A stretch of DNA of 64,000 nucleotides from Rallus limicola (lineage: Eukaryota > Chordata > Aves > Gruiformes > Rallidae), in assembly GCA_022605955.1 (NCBI GenBank), contig JAKCOZ010000018.1:4410001-4474000 (forward strand), in the 5' to 3' direction. This document shows, one piece after another, positions 13,853 to 24,400 of this stretch (position 1 is the first letter of the stretch; each line of letters opens with the position of its first letter). The notes under the pieces were generated by a model. That model had not been told where the DNA came from and did not search any database. It saw nothing but the letters and a program-made list of their open reading frames with translations. The translations under genes were made by a program, and so were the position numbers.

Positions 13853-14299
13853 AGCAGCTTAAAGAGCAAAGGCAACATTAAAACACCGTGAAAATAAGAG
13901 AAATACCAGCGATCGAGCATGAGAATGAACGGGCAGAAAAGCAGCAGCAGCACTTATTGCAGAGGCACCGAGCATCCTCTTTCCCTGGAACTCATGCAAC
14001 TAATGACCTCTCCAACTGCTGAATTAAACGGCTCCAGGAAACAAAACACTTACTGCCTGGCTCTAAGACACATATCAGAAGTTGACAACTCCGCTAAGGC
14101 AATTACAGAAAAGGGGGTGGGGGAAGGCAGAAGGGAAGGGAGCGACAGAGACAGAAACGCTGCAGCTTCAGGCGCTGTTGCCGAACCAAGAGCGGTAAGG
14201 AGAGCCCTGAGCATGTAGGCAAGTAAGAAGTGAAGAGCATTTACCAGCAGCAGCAGCAGCAGGTTGAGCAGCCCGAGTGCCTCACACCGTCTCTGGGAG
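13853..14299. promoter_or_regulatory. Left flank of the CpG island
   Basis: This is a transition zone where scattered CpGs begin to appear (for example around 13,910-13,945 and 14,145-14,195) but GC content is still moderate. It contains a G-run cluster at about 14,112-14,142 with G-quadruplex potential on the + strand, and a (CAG)6 run. On the minus strand there is a splice-donor-like GTAAGT whose complement is at 14,048-14,053. That is the best hint for leftward transcription, but the preceding base is A rather than G, so it is not decisive. Confidence 0.45.
14245..14262. repeat. (CAG)6 trinucleotide run
   Basis: Six perfect CAG units on the + strand (CTG on the minus strand) lie just outside the CpG island, likely in or near a 5' untranslated region. 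In one + frame they would read as Gln and in one minus frame as Cys, but neither frame looks like a real protein. Confidence 0.95.
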
Positions 14300-14340
14300 A
14301 TAACTTAGCACCGGTGCGGATTCCTTCACTGACGAGGGAC

Positions 14341-14411
14341 ACCCCTTCCTTTCCTTCCCTTCCTCTCGCTCTCTTTTCCTCCCCTCTCCCTTCCCGTCCC
14401 GTCCCTCCCCC
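14341..14411. repeat. Polypyrimidine/polypurine tract in the CpG island
   Basis: About 70 bp on the + strand is nearly all C and T, interrupted by only a few G and A residues. The minus strand is correspondingly GA-rich. Such tracts can form triplex (H-DNA) and bind GA- or CT-binding factors; this is established for the sequence class but not shown here. Confidence 0.85.
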
Positions 14412-14592
14412 GAGGAGCGGAGCCGCGGGAGCGGCGGCAGCCTCCCGCCGCTGCCGGGGAGCGGGGAGCGGAGCGGCGGAGGGCGGAAGGCGGGCGGAGG
14501 GAGCGCGGGCCCCGGCAGCCGCCCGCGCCAGCCGCGCTCTGGCTGCGGCCCCGCCGGCCCCCGGCTGCACGCGCCGCGGCCGGGGCCGCCAG

Positions 14593-14597
14593 CCAAT
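14593..14597 (+). promoter_or_regulatory. CCAAT box (NF-Y type)
   Basis: The context AGCCAATCC fits the NF-Y consensus in all but the last position. It lies in the middle of the island. In vertebrate TATA-less promoters this box is usually about 60-100 bp upstream of the start site, which would place initiation near 14,650-14,700 if transcription is rightward. The box works in either orientation, so it does not prove direction. Confidence 0.55.
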
Positions 14598-14613
14598 CCC
14601 CGCGCTCGGCACC

Positions 14614-14647
14614 CGGCCGCGCGCGCGCAGCGCCCCCGCGCGCGCTG
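14614..14647. other. Alternating CG tracts with Z-DNA potential
   Basis: Two alternating C/G runs, about 14,616-14,628 and 14,636-14,646, are separated by a short C-rich spacer. Alternating CG is the strongest known Z-DNA-forming motif, and such runs are common just upstream of transcription starts. Sequence seen directly; structure inferred. Confidence 0.7.
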
Positions 14648-14706
14648 GGCCCCCGCGAGCTGCCGCGGCCGGGCGGCGGCGCGGCGAGGGGCGGCCGTGG
14701 GGAGAG

Positions 14707-14794
14707 ATGTCCGCGTGCCCGAGGGCTGCCGCGGGGGGACGGGGACGGGGACGGGGGCGCCGCGGTAGGGCAGCGCCCCGCCGTCACGCCGCGG
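14707..14794 (+). other. Possible first exon segment, low support
   Basis: An ATG at 14,707 opens a 51-codon frame of Arg/Gly/Ala-rich sequence that ends at 14,862. The + strand splice-donor-like site CGG|GTGAGG falls after 14,794, inside this frame. The start context is not particularly strong (T at +4). I do not recognise the encoded peptide. This is recorded only as a candidate non-coding or coding first exon that transcript data could confirm. Confidence 0.2.
14733..14757 (+). other. G-quadruplex motif (GGGGAC repeats)
   Basis: Four G runs of 6, 4, 4 and 5 bases are separated by just AC each. This is a textbook intramolecular G-quadruplex pattern with uniform 2-nt loops on the + strand. 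If the gene runs rightward this would lie in the 5' UTR or first exon and could fold in the RNA. Confidence 0.9.
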
Positions 14795-14910
14795 GTGAGG
14801 AGACGCGGGTCCCCGCCGCGCCGCGTGGGTGTCCTTGCTTCCTTGACCGCTGCTGCGCATAGCGGTCGTCAGTGCTTCGCGCCGCGCCCGTCCCTTGGCT
14901 GAGCGGCCGG

Positions 14911-14938
14911 GCTGCCCCTGCCGAGCTGCCCCTGCCGA
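14911..14938. repeat. 14-bp tandem duplication in the CpG island
   Basis: GCTGCCCCTGCCGA occurs twice back to back (14,911-14,924 and 14,925-14,938) with no difference. A local slippage duplication in GC-rich DNA. Confidence 0.9.
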
Positions 14939-15138
14939 GCCCTTCCACAGAGGCGCGGGGTGGCGGGGAGTGCTCTCGTCTCCCCCGGGGCGGAGAGCTG
15001 CCGGTGGGCAAAGCCGGCGTCAGGGTGCCCGTCCTGTCTCCCCGGCGAGGACCGGGAGGGGAAGGAAGAGGCCACCCCCGCGGAGAGCCGAGGCGGCGAG
15101 CAGGCGGCGGCGGTGCCGAGGGAACGGCGGGCGCGCCT

Positions 15139-15176
15139 GGCCCTTCTGCCGCCCCCCGGCCCTTCTGCCGCCCCCC
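15139..15176. repeat. 19-bp tandem duplication in the CpG island
   Basis: GGCCCTTCTGCCGCCCCCC occurs twice in tandem (15,139-15,157 and 15,158-15,176) without differences. It overlaps several open frames, all of which are probably spurious. Confidence 0.9.
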
Positions 15177-15334
15177 GTGCCACCTTCTCGGCCTGCGGGC
15201 TGCCGGCGTGGGGAGCGGCACCGCCACCCCTGTCGCGGGACACGGCCGCTAGAAACTGCTTCCGCCGTTCGCCTCAAGTTAGAAACGTTTACACCAACTG
15301 TTCTGCTCTTCTCCGGCAAGGAATTCCTTTAGCC

Positions 15335-15365
15335 ATGGTCTTCCCGTGTGAAGAACTGGCCCTAG
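15335..15365 (+). other. Possible short coding exon start at the island's right edge, low support
   Basis: The ATG at 15,335 has a strong Kozak context (G at -3, G at +4, GCCATGG). It reads 10 codons (M V F P C E E L A L) before a good donor, CTAG|GTGAGC, after 15,365. Many vertebrate first coding exons look like this, but the peptide is too short to recognise, and no downstream acceptor could be tied to it. Confidence 0.2.
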
Positions 15366-18045
15366 GTGAGCTGCAGACCTAGTGTTCTAGGCAACATTAC
15401 TTCCAGTGCCATGTCTGTGCAGTATTAATTGAATGCTGGCTATTATTCAGCCTTAAATTTTCCCCATCCCCTTTGCCACACATGTGTGAAAGCACCAAGG
15501 CACCAAATGCAAAGCACCTCAGGAAACAAGAGAACTCTCAGACAAGCTGATGTCAACCCATAAAACTTTGTACAGGTTCTTGTCTTGGCCAGGAGGAATG
15601 TAGCAACCTAAATTAGCCAAGATCTACCAGAAGAGCAGTGAAAAGTGGCCTTAGACATGGGTAATACACAGCAGCTGGGCTAATGGCGCTGCTGAAGCAT
15701 AGCAGGCTTCATGTCTGTATGCCATAAAACACACAATCTGTGTGGAGAAATGAATTAAAATAGAGCACGCTGGATTACCTGTAGCTGGGGAAAGTGTACA
15801 GTAAATGTCTGATTAGAGAGAAACTACAGCAGAGTTAATTTTACAACTGCAACTGTACTTTTGTAACTGTCAACAAAGAGCAGGAGTTTTAAGGGGCAAT
15901 CCAGAAATCAGCAGGGAAGTATCACTCAGCTTTTCAAGGTTAATTGAGAAGAGGGGAGAGCCGAGCATACTAGTAGAGCTTGGTAAATTACATGCAATGC
16001 TGTAGCTTGAGGACTGCATCTATTCACAGGGGTGAAGAAGATCCACGTAGCCACATCTTCTCCCTGGCCTCATCTTTTTCTATGGCATTTCACAGATTTC
16101 AAGATGTGTCCTTGTCTCAAATGCTGTGGTCTAAATCTTAATGTAATATGCGCGGTGATGTCTTGATTCTGCAGAGGCTTCTGTACAGAGATACTGTGAT
16201 AGTCATTTTACTGGAAATAATCTTTCTGCCTCAAAATAAACTAGATTGCAAAGATAAATGTTAGAGATCTATTAAAAAGAGTGTTGCAGTTAAGTAATGA
16301 GTTGTCCTATCAGGAAAAAAGGTTGAGGAGTCCACGCAGTTTCAGTGAAAAAGGTAATGGAAAGTCTGTCAGAGCAGTCCATAAAGCACGTGACTGGATA
16401 CTTAAGGTGGTAAAACAGAAATTAGCAAACCCCAAAATATGTTTAGTCCATACCACCTAAAGATATTTGTAGATCTTCAGCTTTACTGGAGTATTTCCAG
16501 GTGTGACACACAGAATATTACGAAGCTACCCAGTGACTAGAGAGAGAACAAACCAACAGCTGACTGTTGATGGCCAATTACGATGGATACAGGGTAATGG
16601 GACAGACCTAGCTACATGTCTTGGTCAGGTGGCCTCATTTGTTCAGCAGCAGAACTGCTGAAGTCATGGTCAGGTATCTGATGTGAAAGAACGGGTTGCA
16701 TTTCAGGTTGGGGGATGCTTTCTGGAAGGCAGTTTACCTGATCCCATTGTGGTGTGTTAGTAAATATGTCAAATGGGAGTGGATGGGCAGCTGAGAGAGT
16801 ATCAAAGGAAAAATAAACCGAAGGTACACGTCTGGGCATTATTTGTAAGAGCAGTGTGGGAATAGTAGCTTTATGTCCAGGCTTCGGATTAATGATAACT
16901 ATATAAAAAGCAAAATATCTGAGAGACAATTAACATATGTTTTAGAAGGATAACCATGTCTTCTCCCTAAAGTGAAGGTCCTAAATAGAAGACAGGGAGC
17001 TATGCTCTCTCTTCCTCTTGTTCTCTATTTAAATTGATCTTGGATTCTTTTAGATGTGGTGCTACGGATTTGATGGAAGAAGTTTGTTCCCATCCCTTTA
17101 ATCTAGTGGTAAGGGGATTCTCCTGGGAATGGGAGATGTGAGACTGAATATGCATGAGACTGCAGAGAATAAACCAAATACCTCATTCCTTGGGTTGGAT
17201 CTCTTTTAATTACTAGATTGGTAAGTAAATGGTGACCACGGGCTACTCCTCCTCTAGCACTTTGAAGTGCCTACCTTCACAAACAAGTTCCTAGCATTGG
17301 ATCCCACATGAATATAAGCATATTTCTTCAGATTGTAGTGCAGTCCCATTCCCCAGTGTGAGGAACAGGACCGCAGAGGTGTCACTGTATGGTTCCTGTT
17401 GTCTCTATTACTGCTCCACAGCTGAGATGCTTTAAGGAGAGGCCTGTGGTACACAGCCTAGAACCTGCACGCTTTATTAGCTGTGGTCCCTCATATCTTT
17501 GGAGTCTGTATCACCTTGTCACTTACAGAACCTGCTGACGCAAGAACATCTTGTCCACTTTCAGAAGGGCCACAGTTCTCTTTCTCCCACTTTGTTGAAA
17601 AATTGACCTTTGGTGTGATTTGAAAGGAAAGGAAAAAGGAGACAACAAAAAAGATTTGCAGTTTACCAGAGATAAATGCTGGATGCCTGTCCCCTTGTCT
17701 TTTAAGCACATGATTGAATTTTCTAACCTGGAACTGCTGCTTTTTCAACGTGTCCTTATATATCACACTCCTCTATTGGTATGTAGGTAGCTGCTCCACC
17801 ACATGCATTGCTATAGCTTGATCAAAACAGGCATAATTAAAGACAGTTTCTGGAAGCTGATGCAATGTAAATGCATTGTACAATGAAGGTGAAATTTTAA
17901 TACTGCAGCTAATTAATGACTGGAACATTTTACCTATGGAATGTGAGTTCTGTATTGCTTGGAGTGTTTGGAACTGAAAATCCTTTCTGAAAGGTACAGT
18001 TCATCTCAAGGGTAAGTTACGGGAGTCAGTGGTTATTTGGGTGGA

Positions 18046-18120
18046 ATTCACTGGCTGGTGTTACACAGGAGCTCACACTGGATGATAAACACAGGGTTCT
18101 GCAACCCTCTATGATATAAA
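18046..18120 (+). mobile_element. Old CR1 LINE 3' end fragment
   Basis: The sequence follows the order of the 3' untranslated end of old CR1 subfamilies: a stretch like 'ctggtgttacacaggag', then 'cacactggatgat', then a decayed 'ccctctatgat' tail. It is highly diverged, with roughly a third of positions altered by eye, so it is an ancient insertion. Sense orientation is on the + strand. Identification is from memory of the family and should be checked with a repeat library. Confidence 0.45.
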
Positions 18121-18384
18121 TTGTGATGTACAACCATCTACCATAACAACACAGGACTCAACTCTTCAGAATAAAGAGAGTGCCTGTCTTACTGAACAAT
18201 GCCTCTCAAATGCTTGAACATCGTAAAGAGATTTTTTTCTAGGCACATTTTCTCACATTTATTATATATACTGGAATATCATTAGTTGCACCTGATTTAG
18301 ATTTCCTATTTTCATTCTTAATCCTATGCCTCCAACTGCACTGTAAGAGCTATATCCTCCAAATACTAGTCTGAATTAGAAATG

Positions 18385-18409
18385 AAAAAAAAAAAAAAAA
18401 AAAAAAAAA
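18385..18409. repeat. Poly(A) run, 25 bases
   Basis: A25 is followed by GAACCCCCC. No retroposed body is recognisable immediately 5' of it. A likely unstable mononucleotide repeat. Confidence 0.95.
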
Positions 18410-21388
18410 GAACCCCCCACATGTGAGTATCTCTTCCAAGCAAGTGACCATGCAGAGGTCTGGGAAAAATACCTAAGTCCTGTGCAATGAGCAACCAACA
18501 GAGGAGGAGAAGCAAAATGCAGAATTTTAACACACTGGAATTACCATCTTTAGTAATTCAGTAAATGCAGTGCATGTTTGACGTTACAATAAGAGAGTTT
18601 CTGTCACCTCTTAAATATTGCCAGCAGCTCTCCATAATTTTTCAAGCAAAAAGAAGAGAAAGGTGTTGAAATTGTACTAGTATTTTCAGGTAGAATCAGT
18701 TTCTTTAGCCTTTTTTTATCCCTTCCCTTCTCCAGCCAGCCCATCTACCTTGTAAGAATTATAGCCTGTCTTGGAAATGGCTCAAATGGAAGTACTGAGC
18801 AGGTGGAAAGCTACTTGCTGTATGCTTGAACGGCTCAGAACAATTCAAAGCCATCAACAAGTTTGCTGTTCTGGAAGAAGAAGAAGAAGGGGAGGAGAAA
18901 AAAAAGATGGAAAGTCTTTGTGGGTAATACCTGCTCAGTGGAAAGTAAGAAAATGTGCTGAGTTTTATAGGCCCGGAACACTGGAAGGAGGATCATTTTT
19001 CGTTAGAGAAAGTGCTGCCTGCAAATGAGCGTGTTCAGTATGCACAGCCATCCCTGCTGGAACCCCAGCCCCAGGTCAGCAGAATGCTGCCAGTCGGGCC
19101 CTGTGCACGTCAGCGGTGTCTGGATTTACATACTGAAACCCCTTCTGCCTCAGATTATCTTTGCTTATCTTATATAACCACAAGTTATTCAAAGGAATGA
19201 TGAAGAACATAGCTTCCAACTTACTGTCGAAGCGGACTCATGCCATCTCTAAGCAAATGCTGAGCCTTTACTCATCTGAGAGGTCAAGAGAACTCACTGG
19301 GCTCCAGGAAGAATTTTTATGCTCAAATTGCGCAGTTCTCAGGAAACACCACCCTGTGGGTACTGAAATTAGGAGCAGCTGCTGAAGAGTTAGTGGGATG
19401 CACTGTATTACTGTGCTAAGGGTGCTCCTGTGATAATCCTAAACTGCTAATCCAAATGTTGAATTAAATACATGAACCATCATGGCAATTCCTACTTGTG
19501 AATCAGGACCCAGGTCTCTCTTACCTTCTGGCCCATCCAGTTTCTGGAGTCTAACTGGCTTCTAATACACAGCTGCAGGTCCTGAGTAGTGGAATCTGTA
19601 TTCTCGTTACTGTTGTAACATGAATGGAAGATACAGTTGTCAACTAGTCCTTAGTTTGGTTCTGTAAGCTGCTGACTCCTCTTGACTATAACTGCAAGCT
19701 ACTACAATGTTAATTCCCTTCTCACTTTCAATGCCCCACACCACAGAGAATGAACAGTTTCACTTGTCTGTCTGTGGCAATTGCTGAGAGGCTGTAACCA
19801 TTACACTGGATAAAGTGTGTGCTCCACGTTGTTGTTTTTATACAGAAACGCCTGTGCATTTTTGATCTGTGAGGAAATACTTCAAGGTGATAATGATACA
19901 AACTGTGATGGTGAGGGAGCATTCTGGTTAGTAACAATGAGTTCACTGACAAAGTGAACTAAAGATTAAATCAACACTTATTTCTCATATCACAAGTACT
20001 TTTTTCTCAGCTCCGTATGAAGTGTCACTGGTGTGGATGAGGTACCCCACAGACACATGCTCTGCACCAGAATAAATTAAACTAACCTTAGGTAAATGAC
20101 AACACACACAGATAGTTCTAGTATCTAGTCTAAGTAAAATGTCAGTTAAAGTGGTGTAGCCACAAGAAGTAGTAGAACAAAGTATCTGTCACAATACATA
20201 AAGAGAAGAGAGAAAGAAACTAGCAAGGTGTTAAAAGATACAGTTTCTATTTTGTATAATACTGAAATTAATTCAGACCAAGATTTAAAGTCTTGACAAA
20301 AGCAATGATAAGTTACCAGCCTGCTTCAGCAGAAAGCATGTAAAAAGGTGCAGACAAATCATCTCCTGGAAGGTGTGTGTGAAAATGCAGAGAATGATGT
20401 GAACCAAAAAACAAAGTAAAAACTAGAAGTGTATGATGTATAAAACACGGTGTGCAATTTGTGACAGTTTACCTTCCCAGTGATACACTTCTATCTGTAG
20501 GTAAAGCACCAAGGCAAACTTCACTAACAGCACTTGTTCCTTTTCAGTAAGAGCTCCCTGAAGACTGGGGGAGGAATTACAGGGGGAAGAGCTGAATTGG
20601 TTACCTAAAAATACTATGAAGTATCGGCGAAGCTTTTAGCTTTCCTGGGCACACTTGGCATTAACAAATACAATAGAATAGTATTTTTTTCATTTTCTTA
20701 GTATGCAAGAATTACTAAGGCAATGAAAAATATTAAATACTAATTAACACACATAAATTCTTAGGATTGCAGTAGCTTTTTTTTCCCCAACAAATAGCAT
20801 AAATTATGTGCTACTGCATAACATTTTTAATAAAATAATGAAATAGTAGAGACTATGTAACTGATTTTAAGTAAGCTATTAGTTAAACATTTTAATTTTT
20901 CCTTGCCTAACCTTACTTTAGCCCCATCTTTCATGAGTAATTTCTATGGTCTGTGCTTTCTTCTACCCTGCTTTTTTTCCTCATTGCAAAATATCTTCTT
21001 AAAGTTCCATACAAGCACACAGAAGTACTCACTTGCTTTATTTATCTTCTGAAAAAAATCCAACAGCTCCATTCAGGATCAGGGCCCTTGTTTTTGGAAC
21101 CAACTAAACAAGATGACACAGTCCTTTCTCTGTGAAGGTCATGGTTTAAGTGCCTGATTCCCTGAATATTGTATGAAAGAAGGATGATGAACTTAGCTGT
21201 TATCAGTTACTTTGTGTGAGGAGAGGTGCAAGATAAAGAGGAAGATTTCATGCCTGAACTCCTTTCATTATCTGTTGTGTTAAACTGCAGCAAGCAGTTC
21301 ATGAGAAGCCCCATGTTTAATGTGCTGGCTATAACAGTGCTGGGCAATAGATTTATAAAGTGATATGGTATACACAGTTTATTTGCTG

Positions 21389-21453
21389 AAAGAAATCTGT
21401 TCATTTAACACTCCTAAACCTTTCCAAAGAAACCTGTTCATTTAGCACTCCTA
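21389..21453. repeat. 28-bp direct repeat, 37-bp period
   Basis: A 28-base unit beginning AAAGAAA and ending CACTCCTA is present at 21,389-21,416 and 21,426-21,453 with two differences. An old tandem duplication. Confidence 0.88.
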
Positions 21454-21472
21454 CCAGTGAGAACTGAAGTGC

Positions 21473-21502
21473 AAAAAAAAAAAAAAAAAAGAAAAAAAAA
21501 AA
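21473..21502. repeat. Poly(A) run (A18 G A11)
   Basis: Thirty bases of A are interrupted once by G. It lies about 240 bp before the CR1 at 21,743 but is not its tail, since CR1 elements end in short ATTCTATG-type repeats rather than poly(A). Confidence 0.95.
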
Positions 21503-21742
21503 GAATGAAGGCAGACAGAGGAGTTATGTTTGCAGGGATGTATAATCTAAAATATCTGGTTTAAGATTACAAAAATATTTTATTATAGCAATCTCTATAT
21601 TCAAAAACATATCATTTTAAGCTGTAGACAAATAGGAAAGAGGGCAACGAAACAGGACTGTAAGGTTTACTGTGTCTAGAAGTTTTATGAAGTTGAAATG
21701 TAAAATGCTGAAAATGGTAAGGGAAGGCAAGTAACCCAAGGA

Positions 21743-21970
21743 AGAATCACAGAATCCCAGAACCTCCTGAGTTGGAGGGATCCTTAAGGATCATCAAGTC
21801 CAAGTCCTGGCTCCATACAGGACCAGCCCTGTCAGAGCATGGGACTGACACCTGCACTCAGGAAGCTTGGTGCTGTGACTACTTCCCTGGGGAGCCTGTT
21901 CCAGTACCCGACCACACTCTCAGTAAAGAACTTCTTCCTAACATCCAAACTAAACCTCCTCTGTCATAGC
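21743..21970 (-). mobile_element. CR1 LINE fragment, antisense, 5'-truncated
   Basis: Reading the + strand gives the reverse complement of a CR1 3' end. It runs from the terminal motif (AGAATCACAGAATCCCAGAA), through the block 'ttggagggatccttaaggatcatcaag', to the 'aagaacttcttcctaacatcc' block. About 228 bp of the 3' end remain and no reverse transcriptase region is present. CR1 copies are usually 5'-truncated in this way. A 65-codon open frame inside it is not a gene. Confidence 0.88.
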
Positions 21971-21974
21971 TAAG

Positions 21975-24400
21975 AACTATTCTAATTTGAGCTTAGTTTA
22001 ATGGATGCTTTCTTTTCCATTGCTTTCTTGCCTTAATTTGTATCTCTCATTAAAAAAAAAAAAAAAAAAAAAAAAAGTCATGTTTGCTATATAAGGTCTG
22101 CCAAATTAGTGAAGTCTAAATTCCTTCTAGCTTTAATGTCACTTCACTGTTATTTTTTCTGTATTTTCAAACAATTGTTTAGTTTGCTATGCTCGTTAAA
22201 GACATCATTTCTTTGTACCCAAAGGAACTTGTAATTGCTGCTTAACATGCTACTACACTAGGACTTAGTAAGTGAGTTACTCTATTATTTCCATTACCTA
22301 CCAAAGACATCTAGGTATTCTTCAGTTAATTAAAATAATTGTCTCGGTGTTCTCAGGTTATTAGGTTGAAAGTATGAGAAAAGCAGAAAGTTCACACTGA
22401 TACATGTTTGCAGAATTTATGTTCCCTTCAATCTCCTGTCCTGTCAGTGTTAGAAGGATTCTGGGGATCCTTTGTATTTCTCAGGCTATAAACCATTCCC
22501 AGGCTAATTTCTGATCCAAGGAAGAAAAGGTGCAAGCTGAAACTGTCACCTCCTTCGTGCCTGTGTACGAAGAGGATATACAAATATCTCAAAGCAAGAA
22601 CTTAACATTCTCCCACTGTTTCCTTAGGAATGTCAAACTTACCTTACTAATACCAAGATTACTTTCTTTTTTTTTAATTACTGCTATTGAAACAGTAAGC
22701 TGAAATAGAACCTCTGAAATACAAATGTATTAAATATAAAAGCACGTACAAAATTTTAAAAAAAAAGTATATAAAATCAGCTACACTTTTTACATTGCAA
22801 ATAAGATTCTGCAAATGGAATTCACTCATCACTGAGTTCATCATACACAATTTATCATAAGAATGCTGCAGTCTCTCAGGTCTAATGACCTGCTTCACTT
22901 ACAGAAAGAGGAAAAACTGACTTCTCCAGTGTTCCAAATAAATACAACTCTAAATACAATTCAGAATATATGCCTGTTATGTAAGAAGACACAATTTGTA
23001 CTAATTCATTAATGCTTTCATATTCAAGCTTCAGCACAGTTCTAACAATGGGCCATAAAAAACTTGGTGTCTCTCCATGACACCAATTATTACTACCAGT
23101 ATAATTAAGCTTGTCTCTCACAATTAATCACCTTGACTGCCAACAAATAGTATATTTATCTTCATTATCTTCCAACATGTAAGTCTCGCCTTTGTGCTAT
23201 ACCATAGGAGCTGACACCAAGTTTGGCTCCAGAAGGGATGGGAATTCAGCCGTACATTACATACCAGAGACGCAAGCTGCCCACCACAGTGACTACTCAA
23301 AAAGCGAGCTTAAAGAGCAGGATGGAGTTAAGAAACACCAAGTTGTAAATTACTGGCTCTGCACAACTGGCAGAAAACCAGGCAGCAAGAATGGACAAGG
23401 AAATTAGAGCACTCCCACTTGGGGAAGGGCTTCTGTGTATTCACGCGTCACTCCTCACTACAGCCGTAAGAAACCTGGGTATCTTTAAGACTAGGATTTG
23501 GTGTTTTCAGCTTCCTCATATATTTTAATTAAAAACAAACAGAATTATGGACAGTACATATTATTTTAGTCAAATGAGAAACAAAAGAGGGGATGCCAGA
23601 CTAATTTATTTGCTTTTGTTGGCATCTCTTTTTTTTTTTCCATTATTATTTTAACAAATGAGTTTACTAGCAGGAATGTTTGGTAAAATAATGAAACAAA
23701 TATTGTTAAATATTGTGATTATTCATAGCAGAACCTATAAGTTATGTTTCTCCAATTGGAAAAGAGAAATGTGTTGTACGACCTACATACCCATTCAAAA
23801 GAAGCTTGAATATTCAAAAAGCTCTGCTTATGAATGAGTTACTGAAAAAAAATTATGCATAGATATTATTCAGCAAACAGTTTGAACATATACATCAGAA
23901 AAACTAGTTTGTTTGTAAAACTCACAAACACAAAATGGAGCAAAGAAATTATTCATTATGAATTATTTGCACAGCATCTGTCTTACTTTCTCATGTTAAT
24001 TGCCTCTGCTAAACCACATTTTTCTCCCCCTCAGTATGTAAATTTAAATGATTTTGCATATTTTCTGAATACCCAGTAAATGCAAGTTTCATTACCTTAC
24101 CGCTTATATCTTTTTTGTCAGCCTAATTATACTAGAGTTTATATAATTTTAAAATTTGACCGACTAGATTCCTGTAGTTGCAACCTCTTCCTCTGAATTG
24201 AGTATCACCCAGTGTCAAAAAAAACAGGAAAAAAGATTAAAACCACACACAGTACCTGCATTTATCAAAGGTCTTGTAACGTGTGGTGATTCCCACTGTA
24301 TTTCTATATATTGAAAAAGCTAGGGTTTGTTTTTAATCGCAATACTCTTGAAGTAATTAGTATATTTAGACAAATTTGTGAAGTGTTCCTGTATTTTTTA
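21975..24400. other. Gene-free AT-rich stretch
   Basis: Apart from the poly(A) run at 22,052 I see only ordinary AT-rich sequence with short open frames of no recognisable product. No CR1 or LTR motif was identified here. Confidence 0.55.
22052..22076. repeat. Poly(A) run, 25 bases
   Basis: A25 flanked by ATT and GTCATG. No associated retroposon body is recognisable. Confidence 0.95.

Larger units (their letters stand above)
14300..15275. promoter_or_regulatory. CpG island, probable gene promoter and first exon
   Basis: About 1 kb of very GC-rich sequence with CpG at close to its expected frequency lies in a window where CpG is otherwise rare. Visible promoter elements are a CCAAT box, several GGGCGG-type GC boxes (for example near 14,493, 14,687 and 14,988) and no TATA box near a plausible start. 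In vertebrates such islands nearly always mark constitutive or developmental promoters. Long open frames occur in several frames on both strands, as expected when stop codons are depleted. Their Arg/Pro/Ala/Gly-rich translations match no protein I recognise. Orientation is undecided: the CCAAT box followed by G-rich + strand DNA favours rightward transcription, while a minus-strand donor-like site at about 14,053 allows leftward transcription. A bidirectional promoter is possible. Confidence 0.93.
15385..21740. other. Probable intron/flank right of the CpG island
   Basis: AT-rich DNA with no credible coding region. Contains one old CR1 remnant (18,046-18,120), an A25 run (18,385-18,409), a short GAA run near 18,880 and a 37-bp duplication (21,389-21,453). 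If the CpG-island gene runs rightward, this is most likely the start of its first intron. Confidence 0.5.

Noticed and set aside
14230..14862. 210-codon + strand frame in the CpG island, the longest in the window
   Set aside because: Overlapping long frames exist on both strands here because GC-rich DNA lacks stop codons. The translation is Arg/Ala/Pro-rich with no domain, and it begins with a CAG run outside the island.
14282..15243. Several 120-190-codon minus-strand frames in the CpG island
   Set aside because: Same composition artefact; Arg/Pro/Gly-rich, mutually overlapping, with no recognisable motif or family.
17114..17123. GGGATTCTCC, a match to the NF-kB consensus
   Set aside because: A ten-base degenerate motif is expected several times by chance in a window this size, and nothing around it supports a regulatory element.
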